Shown here one piece after another: positions 55,431 through 63,272 of a DNA stretch of 64,000 bases. Each line of letters begins with the position of its first letter. Positions within the stretch are counted from its first letter, which is position 1. This DNA comes from Onishia niordana (GTDB lineage: Bacteria > Pseudomonadota > Gammaproteobacteria > Pseudomonadales > Halomonadaceae): the NCBI RefSeq assembly GCF_004798965.1, contig NZ_SDSD01000010.1:1-64000 (forward strand). The letters run 5' to 3'. Under the pieces are notes generated by a model that had not been told where the DNA came from, did not search any database, and saw only the letters and a program-made list of their open reading frames with translations. The position numbers and the translations under genes were made by a program.

Positions 55431-56243
55431 ATGACTCAGCACACCGCTATTCCCAATCCCGGGCTCGGCACCTTCCGTCTTAAGGGCGATACCCTCAAGA
55501 GCGCCGTCAGCAACGCCCTGGAGCAGGGCTATCGCCATATCGATACCGCCCAGATGTATGGCAACGAGGCCGAGGTCGGCCAGGCGATCGCCGATAGCTC
55601 GGTGCCGCGGGACGAGATCTTCCTGACCACCAAGGTCTGGCACGACACCCTCAAGCCCGATGATCTCAAGAAGAGCGTCGACGAGAGCCTTGAGAAGCTC
55701 GGCACCGATTACGTCGACCTGCTGCTGATCCACTGGCCATCGCCGAACGATGAGGTGCCGATGCGCGATTACCTCACCGCCCTGCGTGAGGTACAGAAGG
55801 CCGGCAAGACGCGCCATATCGGCGTCTCCAACTTCACCATGGCGCAGATCGACCAGGCGGTGGATATCCTCGGCGAAGGCGCGCTGCTGACCAATCAGAT
55901 CGAGGTTCACCCCTTCCTGCAGAACCGCAAGTTGGTGGAGCACTGCAAGCGTCATGACATCGCCATCACCGCCTTCATGCCGCTGGCCGTGGGCAAGGTG
56001 ATGGAGGATGAGACCCTCAAGCGCATCGCCGCCAACCACGATGCCACCCCGGCGCAGATCACCCTGGCCTGGCTGCAGGCGCTGGATATCGTCACCTTCC
56101 CGTCGTCCACCAAGGCCGATCACCTCAAGAGCAACCTTGAGGCGCTCTCGATCACCCTTAGCGACGATGAGCTTGACGAGATTGCCACGCTCGACCGAGG
56201 CGAGCGCATCGCCAACCCCGACTTCGCCCCCGACTGGGACTGA
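55431..56243 (+). CDS. dkgB: Aldo/keto reductase, 2,5-diketo-D-gluconate reductase B type
   Basis: A 270-residue NADPH-dependent aldo/keto reductase, close to E. coli DkgB. The catalytic tetrad is visible: DTAQMYGNE (Asp, Tyr), TTKVW (Lys) and IHWPSPNDEV (His). The NADPH site is in the C-terminal FPSSTKADHLKSNLEAL. Members reduce 2,5-diketogluconate and methylglyoxal. The gene ends before a strong terminator. Confidence 0.92.
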   Translation: MTQHTAIPNPGLGTFRLKGDTLKSAVSNALEQGYRHIDTAQMYGNEAEVGQAIADSSVPRDEIFLTTKVWHDTLKPDDLKKSVDESLEKLGTDYVDLLLIHWPSPNDEVPMRDYLTALREVQKAGKTRHIGVSNFTMAQIDQAVDILGEGALLTNQIEVHPFLQNRKLVEHCKRHDIAITAFMPLAVGKVMEDETLKRIAANHDATPAQITLAWLQALDIVTFPSSTKADHLKSNLEALSITLSDDELDEIATLDRGERIANPDFAPDWD

Positions 56244-56312
56244 TCGCGAAGCACGGCAGCGAGAGCGTTCCTATCTGATCCGGCGACGAGATAAGACCGG
56301 ATAAGGCGATAT

Positions 56313-56350
56313 CAAAAGGGGCGGTGGCCATCAGCCACCGCCCTTTTTTT
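56313..56350 (+). terminator. Terminator of dkgB
   Basis: GGGCGGTGGC-catca-GCCACCGCCC followed by seven T, about 70 bases past the gene. Confidence 0.95.
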
Positions 56351-56467
56351 GCATCTGCCCTACCGCTCGATAGGCCCAACCACTCACACGCATAGCGACA
56401 ATTCAGCGGCATTGCGCCTCACCGTACGCAACACTCATTCCATAGACATGGCAATCAGGTGGCCACG

Positions 56468-56881
56468 ATGCAGCGACTATCCTTGGACAAGGCAACCCTC
56501 AGGGTGCGGGATATCGACGCCCAGGTTCACGTCTTTCGCGAAGTGCTGCCGCTCCTGCTCGCGACGCCGACCGGTGCGGTGTTCGAGCTGGGTACGGATG
56601 TTCGTGGGAATACTCAGGTGCTGATGCTGGTGAAGAGCGATAATCCCTCCCCGCCACGCCGCATGGCCCTCGAAGTCCCCAACACCGATTTTGCCCGGCT
56701 ATGCGAGCGACTGATCGCTCACGGCGCCCACCTTTACCAGAGCCAGGGCAGTAGCGCTCCAGGCTGTGCCTGGCGGGTGCTGAGCTGCCCGCTGCCGGAA
56801 GGACATTACCTGCAGATACTGGCCATCGATCCGAGCCGGTGTGCGCCAACAACTATTAGCCCCACCGCCACGGGCGCATGA
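56468..56881 (+). CDS. VOC/glyoxalase-like protein
   Basis: A 137-residue protein that looks like one vicinal-oxygen-chelate unit pair: LDKATLRVRDIDAQVHVFREVLPLLLATPTGAVFELG at the start and PEGHYLQILAID at the end with the C-terminal glutamine-containing strand. Typical metal ligands (His and Glu) are incomplete, so enzyme activity is doubtful. ATG 56468 has AGGTGG upstream. It is followed directly by a hairpin terminator. Confidence 0.65.
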   Translation: MQRLSLDKATLRVRDIDAQVHVFREVLPLLLATPTGAVFELGTDVRGNTQVLMLVKSDNPSPPRRMALEVPNTDFARLCERLIAHGAHLYQSQGSSAPGCAWRVLSCPLPEGHYLQILAIDPSRCAPTTISPTATGA

Positions 56882-56883
56882 GC

Positions 56884-56904
56884 GCTCGCCCTCGGCGAGC
56901 TTTC
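56884..56904 (+). terminator. Terminator after the VOC gene
   Basis: GCTCGCC-ctc-GGCGAGC followed by TTTCTC, immediately past the stop codon, between convergent genes. Confidence 0.75.
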
Positions 56905-56916
56905 TCAGTTTGGCGA

Positions 56917-57132
56917 TCAGCCACGCTCCGTGCGCTTGCGACGGCGGTTGCGACGATAGGTTCGCGCCAACGCCAGCACAAGCGCCGCCGCCACCATCAG
57001 CCCAAGCGTCAGCCCCTGCCAGGGCCGGGCGGCATCCCCCATCACGGTCTCCAGGGTGATGACGGCAGTCAGACCAACGGCCTGGCTGCCGATTGCCAGG
57101 GCACGCAGAATGTCGAAGGCAGGCTTGGCCAT
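56917..57132 (-). CDS. Small two-helix membrane protein
   Basis: A 71-residue protein, MAKPAFDILRALAIGSQAVGLTAVITLETVM, with two hydrophobic segments (about 9-27 and 36-56) and a very basic C-terminus (RTYRRNRRRKRTERG). I do not recognise it. ATG 57132 has CGGAG upstream. The preceding DUF1439 gene on the same strand ends 131 bases away, so cotranscription is possible. Confidence 0.6.
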   Translation of the reverse strand: MAKPAFDILRALAIGSQAVGLTAVITLETVMGDAARPWQGLTLGLMVAAALVLALARTYRRNRRRKRTERG

Positions 57133-57263
57133 GAAAACTCCGGATGTGGATAACGGGATGAGTGTGGGCAGATAGGCGGGGCGATGAGACGCCCCCCCCC
57201 AAGCATGGGGCCTCATCATACCCAAGATCGCCGCCGACGAGGCAGCAAGGGAAACCAGCCGGA

Positions 57264-57824
57264 TTAGCGCCCCGGTTTCAGCACCAGCTTGCCGGGTTGG
57301 ATATCCAGGGTCACGGCGCGTGAGGCCAGACGCTCCTTCCAGCCCCAGCCCATGGCATCAGGGTCTAGACGATAGACCGGCACGTTCTCAAGCGTCTGAG
57401 CGACCAGGCGCACCACCAGGTCGGTGACCGGTGCGATATCCATCGGCAACCAGGGCGCATCGATACGGCTATCGAGCAGCGACAGCCGGCGCAGGTAGAT
57501 CGCCCTTTCATCGCTGTCGTAGTAAGGCGTGCCTTCAAGGCTGAGCGCCACATCGGCGGGCAGGTTGGAGGCGAAGGCGTTGACGGCAACGCGGCCGGCC
57601 ACCGCCAGGCGTATCACATCGCGACCGTCGGGACCGACAGCGAGATCGGTCGACTCAAGCGTCAACGACAACGGCGAACCAGACTTGAGCTGGGACCGAT
57701 CGAAGCCTTCCACGGCCGCCGTCAACTCCTCTTGCATGGTTGCTTCACTGACCGAGTAGGACAGGCTGGAGCATCCGCTCAGGCCAAGCAGGCAAATCAG
57801 GATCAGGGGAACGAGATGGCGCAT
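57264..57824 (-). CDS. DUF1439 lipoprotein (YceB-like)
   Basis: A 186-residue lipoprotein precursor. MRHLVPLILICLLGLSGCSSLSYSVSEATMQEEL has a type II signal with lipobox LSGC (Cys18). The remainder (TLESTDLAVGPDGRDVIRLAVAGRVAVNAFASNLPADVALSLEGTPYYDSDERAIYLRRLSLLDSRI) fits the DUF1439 tubular lipid-binding-like fold of E. coli YceB. Ser at mature position +2 suggests outer-membrane sorting. Function is unknown. Confidence 0.82.
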   Translation of the reverse strand: MRHLVPLILICLLGLSGCSSLSYSVSEATMQEELTAAVEGFDRSQLKSGSPLSLTLESTDLAVGPDGRDVIRLAVAGRVAVNAFASNLPADVALSLEGTPYYDSDERAIYLRRLSLLDSRIDAPWLPMDIAPVTDLVVRLVAQTLENVPVYRLDPDAMGWGWKERLASRAVTLDIQPGKLVLKPGR

Positions 57825-57868
57825 CGGGCAGACTCCGTGAGATGAGTGGGGCCATCCTGTCCCATTCC

Positions 57869-57903
57869 AGCCCTGCCGCCAAGAGGCAGGGCTCGCTTGG
57901 CGG
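57869..57903. promoter_or_regulatory. Two mutually exclusive hairpins
   Basis: AGCCCTGCC (57869-57877) pairs with GGCAGGGCT (57885-57893). CCGCCAAG (57876-57883) pairs with CTTGGCGG (57896-57903). The two perfect stems share bases, so only one can form. They lie between the divergent lipoprotein gene and the TlpA-fusion gene, about 185 bases before the latter. No other feature is visible in 57825-58085. Confidence 0.5.
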
Positions 57904-58085
57904 TCTACCTTCCTCCAATACCGCCCAGCCCGCCGCCAGGCAGGTAACCGGCAGACAGCAAGCGAAGATCATCAGCGTGACAGCCAACGGGCGAGACAGT
58001 AGGCTGACCTGCCCGGCCGCTTCGCGGCGCGGGGCTGCTTACCTCGACTGCCTATCGCTTCTCACGATTCCCGGAGCCCGATGAC

Positions 58086-58883
58086 ATGGATGCCCTGGCC
58101 CTTGGTCCGCTGCTGATCTCACTGCCGCGTCTCTATGCCCTGGCCGCCGCGCTGCTGCTGCTGGTGCTGAGCCTTGCGCTGCTCGGCCTGCCCCGTGGCC
58201 ACCACGTGCGCTGGTTCAATGGTGTACTGCTCGTCTGGTTGATCGGCGCGCGCCTGGGGTATGTGTTACTGCACCTGGATAGCTTCACCGACGCGCCGCT
58301 GGATATCCTCAAATTCTGGCAGCCCGGCTATCAGGGCCTGGCGGGACTCATCGCCGCCAGTGTCTGGACGGCCTGGACGCTACGTGCCCACATGGGGCGC
58401 ATGTTGGGCGGCCTGGCGCTGCTGCTCGGCTGTTCGGCGCTATGGCTGGCCCTGGTCGGCTGGAATCCGCTGAGCAGCGGCTCCAGCCTGCGTTCGCTGC
58501 CCGAGTTGACGCTCGAGAATCTCGACGGCGAGCCGGTGGCACTCGAGACACTCACCGGCCAGCCGGTGCTGATCAACCTATGGGCCACCTGGTGTCCGCC
58601 CTGCCTGCGAGAGATGCCACTGCTCGAGAAGGTCGCCAACCGCGACGACATCACTGTCATCGTCGCTAACCAGGGCGAAGAGCTTCTTCAAGTGGTGCGC
58701 TATCTGGATGACCAGAACCTCTCATTCGACCAGGCCCTGCTCGACCCGCAGCAGCGTCTAAGCGTGATCGCCGAGTCACCGGGGCTGCCCACCAGCCTCT
58801 ACTTCGATGCCGACGGCCGGCTGGTCGAGCACCATGTGGGCGAGCTCAGTCGCGCTCAACTCAAGGCCTGGACGAGCCCTTGA
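58086..58883 (+). CDS. Membrane-anchored TlpA-like thiol-disulfide protein with a degenerate Lgt-like N-terminus
   Basis: A 265-residue protein in two parts. The N-terminal four-helix half (1-130) resembles the first third of prolipoprotein diacylglyceryl transferase (ISLPRLYAL, GARLGYVLLHLDSFTDAPLDILKFWQPGYQG), but the HGG region that carries the catalytic His of Lgt reads YQGLAG. The C-terminal half is a thioredoxin fold with WATWCPPCLREMPLLE near residue 168 (CPPC active site) and the cis-proline segment SPGLPTSLYFDADG. It probably places a reductase on the periplasmic side. It stands alone on the plus strand, 134 bases before rapA. Confidence 0.82.
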   Translation: MDALALGPLLISLPRLYALAAALLLLVLSLALLGLPRGHHVRWFNGVLLVWLIGARLGYVLLHLDSFTDAPLDILKFWQPGYQGLAGLIAASVWTAWTLRAHMGRMLGGLALLLGCSALWLALVGWNPLSSGSSLRSLPELTLENLDGEPVALETLTGQPVLINLWATWCPPCLREMPLLEKVANRDDITVIVANQGEELLQVVRYLDDQNLSFDQALLDPQQRLSVIAESPGLPTSLYFDADGRLVEHHVGELSRAQLKAWTSP

Positions 58884-58917
58884 ACATGCTATCGTCGGTT
58901 TGAGCCCCACCACCTAC

Positions 58918-58946
58918 TTAAGCCGCGCCCCGCTTTGCTGTAAGAT
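58918..58946 (+). promoter_or_regulatory. Candidate rapA promoter
   Basis: TTAAGC, 17 bases, then TAAGAT, ending 71 bases before the rapA start. Confidence 0.45.
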
Positions 58947-59017
58947 ACCGCGCCCTGTCGTCGCCGGCTTCTTGTGCCGGTTGCGTGCGCATCGACCCTT
59001 TCAGTATCCGAGGCAGC

Positions 59018-61960
59018 ATGAGCGAATTTTCTCCCGGCCAGCGCTGGATCAGCGACGGCGAAGCCGAGCTGGGTCTGGGCACCGTCCTGAACTGCGATTT
59101 CCGTACCGTCACTGTGCTGTTCGCCGCCAGCGAGGAAACCCGGACGTACAGCGTGCGCCAGGCGCCGCTGACCCGCGTGGTCTTCGGCAGCGGCGACCGC
59201 ATCCAGTCCGCCGAGGGCTGGCAGATGCTGGTCGACGACAGCAAGGAAGAGCGTGGCTTGATCGTCTATATCGGCGAGGACGACCAGGGCCAGCTACGCG
59301 AATTGCCCGAAGCGCGGCTCGCCGACACCATGCAGTTCGACCAGGCCCGCGACCGCCTGCTGACCGGCCAGGTCGACCGCAATGACTGGTTCAACCTGCG
59401 CTTTCGTACCCTGCACCATCACAACCGCATCGAGCAGAACCCGGCATTGGGCCTTGCCGGCCCCAAGGTCGACCTGATCGATCACCAGCTCTACATCGCC
59501 GACGAGATCACCGGGCGCCACGCGCCGCGGGTGCTGCTGGCCGACGAAGTGGGCCTTGGCAAGACCATCGAGGCCGGCCTGATCCTGCACCGCTTGCTGC
59601 TCACCGGCCGCGCCGAACGGGCGCTGATCCTGGTGCCTGACAGCCTGACGCACCAGTGGCTGGTCGAACTGCTGCGCCGCTTCGCCTTGAAGGTCACCCT
59701 GCTCGATGAACACCAGAGTCAGGCGCAAAGCGAAAGCAACCCTTTCGACAGCGGCCAGCTGGTGCTGGCAAGCCAACAGTGGCTGTTCAACAACCCGCAC
59801 CGTCAGTCGCAGGCCGAGGCCTGCGACTGGGACATGCTGATTGTCGACGAGGCCCATCATCTGGATTGGACGCCGGACGAACAGGGTCCCGGCTACGCTT
59901 GCGTCGAGCGCCTGTCGAAGACCATCGACGGCGTGCTGCTGCTCACCGCCACCCCTGAGCAGATGGGGCTCGAGAGCCACTTCGCACGGCTGCGCCTGCT
60001 CGACCCGGACCGCTACCAGGACCTTGAGCGTTTCAAGACCGAGGAAGCAGGCTACGTGCAGGTCGCCGAGGCCATCGATGCACTGGACACGCTGCCCGCC
60101 GCCACTCCGGCTGAAGGCAATGAGGCCCGGGCGCTGGTCGATGCGGTGATCGACGACGCCGACAGCCAGGCACTGCTCGATACGCTGGCCGAGGCCGAGA
60201 GCGACGACGCCCAGCGCGAGGCCGCAAGGCGCCAGCTCACCGAACAGCTGCTCGACCGCCACGGCACCGGCCGGGTGATGTTTCGCAACAGCCGTCGCCA
60301 CGTCGGCGGCTTCCCCGACCGTGAACTGCACGTCAGCGAACTCGCCCTGCCCTCGTCCTATCGCCGGGTGCTGCGCCGCATCGAGCGCGACGAGGACTAT
60401 CTCGACGAACTGCTGATCGAAACCGGCCTGGATCATCCGGACGTACTGATCTACCCGGATGCCATGTACCGGGCGCTGAGCGAAGACCCGCTGAATGCCG
60501 AGCCTTGGTGGCAGTTCGACCCCCGTGTGACCTGGCTGCTCGAGCAGCTCACCGAAGTCGGCGACGACAAGGTGCTGGTGATCGCCCATGGTCGCGATAC
60601 CGCGCTGGAACTCGCCGAGGGCCTGCGGGTGCTGGGCGGCGTACAGGCGCCGGTGTTCCACGAAGGCTTGACCCTGGTCGAGCGCGACCGTGCTGCCGCC
60701 GCCTTCGCCGACACCGAGGACGGCTGTCAGGTGCTGGTGTGCTCGGAGATCGGCTCAGAAGGTCGCAACTTCCAGTTCTGCCGTCATCTGGTGATGTTTG
60801 ACCTGCCCCAGCAACCGGACCAGCTCGAACAGCGCATTGGCCGGCTGGATCGCATCGGCCAACAGCACACCATCCAGCTGCATGTCCCGGTGTTCGAACA
60901 GAGCCCCGGTGCCCGACTGCTGCGCTGGTACCAGGAAGGGATGGACGCTTTCAGCGCCCCTCACGGTATCGGCAGCGAACTCTTCGCTGCCTTCGGCGAT
61001 GACCTGGGTGAGGCGCTGCTCGACGAGGAAGGCCTCGAGGAGCTGATCACCGAGACGCGCGCCCTCTTCGAGACCAAGCTCAAGGAGCGCGAGGCCGGCC
61101 GCAACCGCCTGCTCGAGTACAACGCCTGCCGGCCGGCGCGTGCCGCCAGGATCATCGAGGCGATCCGTGAGCTCGACGATGACAAGGCGCTGCCACGCTA
61201 CCTGGAGCAGGCGCTGGATATCTTCGGCGTCGATAGTCAGGACCTGGGCGGTGATGTCATGCATCTGCAGCCGAGCCCGCAGATGCTCGACGGCCTTCCG
61301 GGCCTGGTGAAAGGCGAAGACGGCTTTTCGGCGACCCTGTCTCGCCCCAAGGCCCTGGCTCGCGACGACGTCCAGCACCTTTCCTGGGAGCATCCGCTTA
61401 TTCGCGAGATGATGGCGCGCCAGCTCGATGGCAACATGGGCAACACGGCCCTTGCCCTGCTCAAGCACCCGGCGATTCCGGGCGGTCGCCTGATGACCGA
61501 ACTGGTCTTCCGCACTCACTGCCCGGCGCCGAAGAAGCTGCACGTCAACCGCTTCCTGCCAGCGACAGCGGTACGCGTGCTGCTCGACGAAAACGGCAGC
61601 AACCTGTCTTCCAAGGTCTCCTTCGGCGGTCTGGCCAAGAACCTCACCAAGGTCAAGAAGGCAGTCGCCCGCGACCTGATCAAGGACCGCCACGACCAGC
61701 TGCGCGAACTGCTGGTTCAGGGCGAACAGGAGGCCGAGCGGGAGCTGCCGAGCATCGTCGAGGCCGCACAGACCCGCATGCGCGAGACCCTGGACGGCGA
61801 GCTGTCGCGCCTCAAGGCCCTGTCGCGTCACAACCCGGCGGTGCGTGAGGATGAAATTGATGCCCTCGCCGAGACACGCGCCTCGCTGGATACCGCCATC
61901 GAAGGTACCCGGCTGCGCCTGGATGCCGTGCGGGTGATCGTCACCGTCGATACCGACTAG
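59018..61960 (+). CDS. rapA: RNA polymerase-associated ATPase RapA
   Basis: A 980-residue Swi2/Snf2 ATPase that helps recycle RNA polymerase. The N-terminal Tudor-like domains (MSEFSPGQRWISDGEAELGLGTVL) bind polymerase. The helicase core has Walker A LLADEVGLGKTIEAGLI near 175, DEAH box IVDEAHHLDW near 280 and motif VI QLEQRIGRLDRIGQQH near 608. ATG 59018 is the family start. Length is near that of E. coli RapA (968). It is transcribed alone and ends at a hairpin shared with the convergent gene. Confidence 0.97.
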   Translation: MSEFSPGQRWISDGEAELGLGTVLNCDFRTVTVLFAASEETRTYSVRQAPLTRVVFGSGDRIQSAEGWQMLVDDSKEERGLIVYIGEDDQGQLRELPEARLADTMQFDQARDRLLTGQVDRNDWFNLRFRTLHHHNRIEQNPALGLAGPKVDLIDHQLYIADEITGRHAPRVLLADEVGLGKTIEAGLILHRLLLTGRAERALILVPDSLTHQWLVELLRRFALKVTLLDEHQSQAQSESNPFDSGQLVLASQQWLFNNPHRQSQAEACDWDMLIVDEAHHLDWTPDEQGPGYACVERLSKTIDGVLLLTATPEQMGLESHFARLRLLDPDRYQDLERFKTEEAGYVQVAEAIDALDTLPAATPAEGNEARALVDAVIDDADSQALLDTLAEAESDDAQREAARRQLTEQLLDRHGTGRVMFRNSRRHVGGFPDRELHVSELALPSSYRRVLRRIERDEDYLDELLIETGLDHPDVLIYPDAMYRALSEDPLNAEPWWQFDPRVTWLLEQLTEVGDDKVLVIAHGRDTALELAEGLRVLGGVQAPVFHEGLTLVERDRAAAAFADTEDGCQVLVCSEIGSEGRNFQFCRHLVMFDLPQQPDQLEQRIGRLDRIGQQHTIQLHVPVFEQSPGARLLRWYQEGMDAFSAPHGIGSELFAAFGDDLGEALLDEEGLEELITETRALFETKLKEREAGRNRLLEYNACRPARAARIIEAIRELDDDKALPRYLEQALDIFGVDSQDLGGDVMHLQPSPQMLDGLPGLVKGEDGFSATLSRPKALARDDVQHLSWEHPLIREMMARQLDGNMGNTALALLKHPAIPGGRLMTELVFRTHCPAPKKLHVNRFLPATAVRVLLDENGSNLSSKVSFGGLAKNLTKVKKAVARDLIKDRHDQLRELLVQGEQEAERELPSIVEAAQTRMRETLDGELSRLKALSRHNPAVREDEIDALAETRASLDTAIEGTRLRLDAVRVIVTVDTD

Positions 61961-62031
61961 CCGCGCGGCGGCGCTATCCGCATGGCGTCACCTGCACGGC
62001 GCCAGCGAGCGAACACCTAGATAGAACGCCA

Positions 62032-62058
62032 TGCGCCCGGCCATCTCGGCCGGGCGCA
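62032..62058. terminator. Hairpin between rapA and the TIGR01777 gene
   Basis: A perfect 11-bp stem TGCGCCCGGCC-atctc-GGCCGGGCGCA, with AACGC/GCGTT extending it on the outside. It sits between convergent genes but lacks a T-tract on either strand. Confidence 0.6.
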
Positions 62059-62121
62059 CTGCGTTAGGGCGAAACGTTCAGGCGCATGGAAAAGAAGCGA
62101 GAAAGGCGTAACGGAGAAGCG

Positions 62122-63027
62122 TTACCGAGAAAGGATCGCGGTCAGCGCCTGATCGAGCGTCGGGTACGCAAAGCTGAAACCGGCGTCTTCAAGGCGCACC
62201 GGGCGCATGTCGGCACCGGTCAACAGCAGGTTGGCCATCTCGCCGAGCCCGGCCTTGAGGACAAAGGACGGTACCGCCATGAATGCCGGCCGATGCAGAT
62301 GTTTCGCCAGGGTGGACGTGAACTCGGCGTTGGTCACCGGGTGCGGCGCCGAGGCGTTGAAGGGGCCGCTGAGGTCCTCGCGCTCGAGCAGGAACTCAAG
62401 CAGCGCCACCATGTCGTCGCGGTGTATCCAGGGCATGAACTGACGACCGCTGCCGAAGGGGCCGCCGAGCCCCAGCTTGAAGGGCGTCAGCATCTTGGCA
62501 AGGGTGCCGCCGTTCTTCTCGAGCACCAGCCCGGTGCGTACCCGCACCACTCGCACGCCATGGGCCTCTGCCGCCTGCGCCTCGCGCTCCCATTGCTCGC
62601 AGAGGCGATGGGCGAATTCGTCGTGGGGCGGCGTATCCTCGCTCACCCGGGTATCGCCCTGATCACCGTAGTAGCCCATTGCAGAGCCTGAAATCATCAC
62701 CTTCGGTGCCGCACCGGCCTCGGCCAGCTGGCCACACAGGTTGACCAGCGCCCGGGTGATGTCGACGCGGGAGTCCACCAGGCGGCGCTTCTGCTCATCG
62801 CTCCAGCGCTTGCCGGCGATCGATTCACCGGCCAGGTTGATGATCGCCTCCGGTTGTGACTCGGCAAAGGCCATCACCGAATCCGCGACCGCCGTGTCTG
62901 CCGGCAGCAGGTCACGCGCCTTGGCGGGATCCCGGGACACCACCAACAGCTCATGGCCCGCCTCGACCAGACGACGACATAGGGGTCTGCCCACGAAGCC
63001 GGTACCACCAGTGACCAGAATACGCAT
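62122..63027 (-). CDS. TIGR01777-family NAD(P)-binding epimerase-like protein (YfcH-like)
   Basis: A 301-residue extended short-chain dehydrogenase. MRILVTGGTGFVGRPLCRRLVEAGHELLVVSRDP carries the GxxGxxG motif. NLAGESIAGKRWSDEQKRRLVDSR is the family signature, and SGSAMGYYGDQG holds the YxxxK-like region. The C-terminal half is the DUF1731 domain (NAEFTSTLAKHLHRPAFMAVPSFVLKAGLGEMANLLLTG). The enzymatic activity of the family is not established. ATG 63027 has AGGAGG upstream. It is divergent from an FAD oxidoreductase gene. Confidence 0.9.
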   Translation of the reverse strand: MRILVTGGTGFVGRPLCRRLVEAGHELLVVSRDPAKARDLLPADTAVADSVMAFAESQPEAIINLAGESIAGKRWSDEQKRRLVDSRVDITRALVNLCGQLAEAGAAPKVMISGSAMGYYGDQGDTRVSEDTPPHDEFAHRLCEQWEREAQAAEAHGVRVVRVRTGLVLEKNGGTLAKMLTPFKLGLGGPFGSGRQFMPWIHRDDMVALLEFLLEREDLSGPFNASAPHPVTNAEFTSTLAKHLHRPAFMAVPSFVLKAGLGEMANLLLTGADMRPVRLEDAGFSFAYPTLDQALTAILSR

Positions 63028-63204
63028 GCTGCCTCCTGAAATACTGAGTTGTGTGCCCTCACCTACGCCAAGCGTGGCGCAAGATACATCAGTCGTGCCA
63101 GCGCCGGCTGCCTGTAGCAAGTGCGATGCCCCTTCATCTGCCCCCTTACAGAGCCTTGATCAGCCACCGGGTAGCCTCGACGGCATCGCGGCACTATCAA
63201 ATGT

Positions 63205-63221
63205 TATACAGGTTTTGTACG
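63205..63221. promoter_or_regulatory. Possible operator in the divergent control region
   Basis: TATACA-N5-TGTACG is an imperfect dyad in an AT-rich stretch between the epimerase-like gene and the FAD oxidoreductase gene. TGTACA-type half-sites are known for MerR/LitR light regulators in pseudomonads, but there the spacing is larger, so this is only suggestive. The rest of 63028-63272 is unremarkable. Confidence 0.25.
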
Positions 63222-63272
63222 ATACTGTTAATCTGATCACGTTTCAGGCTACACCAGCCACTGGGAGGATTG

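Noticed and set aside
57745..57987. 80-codon minus-strand frame overlapping the DUF1439 gene start
   Set aside because: It overlaps the signal peptide of a convincing lipoprotein gene in another frame and has no good RBS.
59294..60661. 455-codon minus-strand frame inside rapA
   Set aside because: Antisense of the conserved RapA helicase core with no motif of its own.
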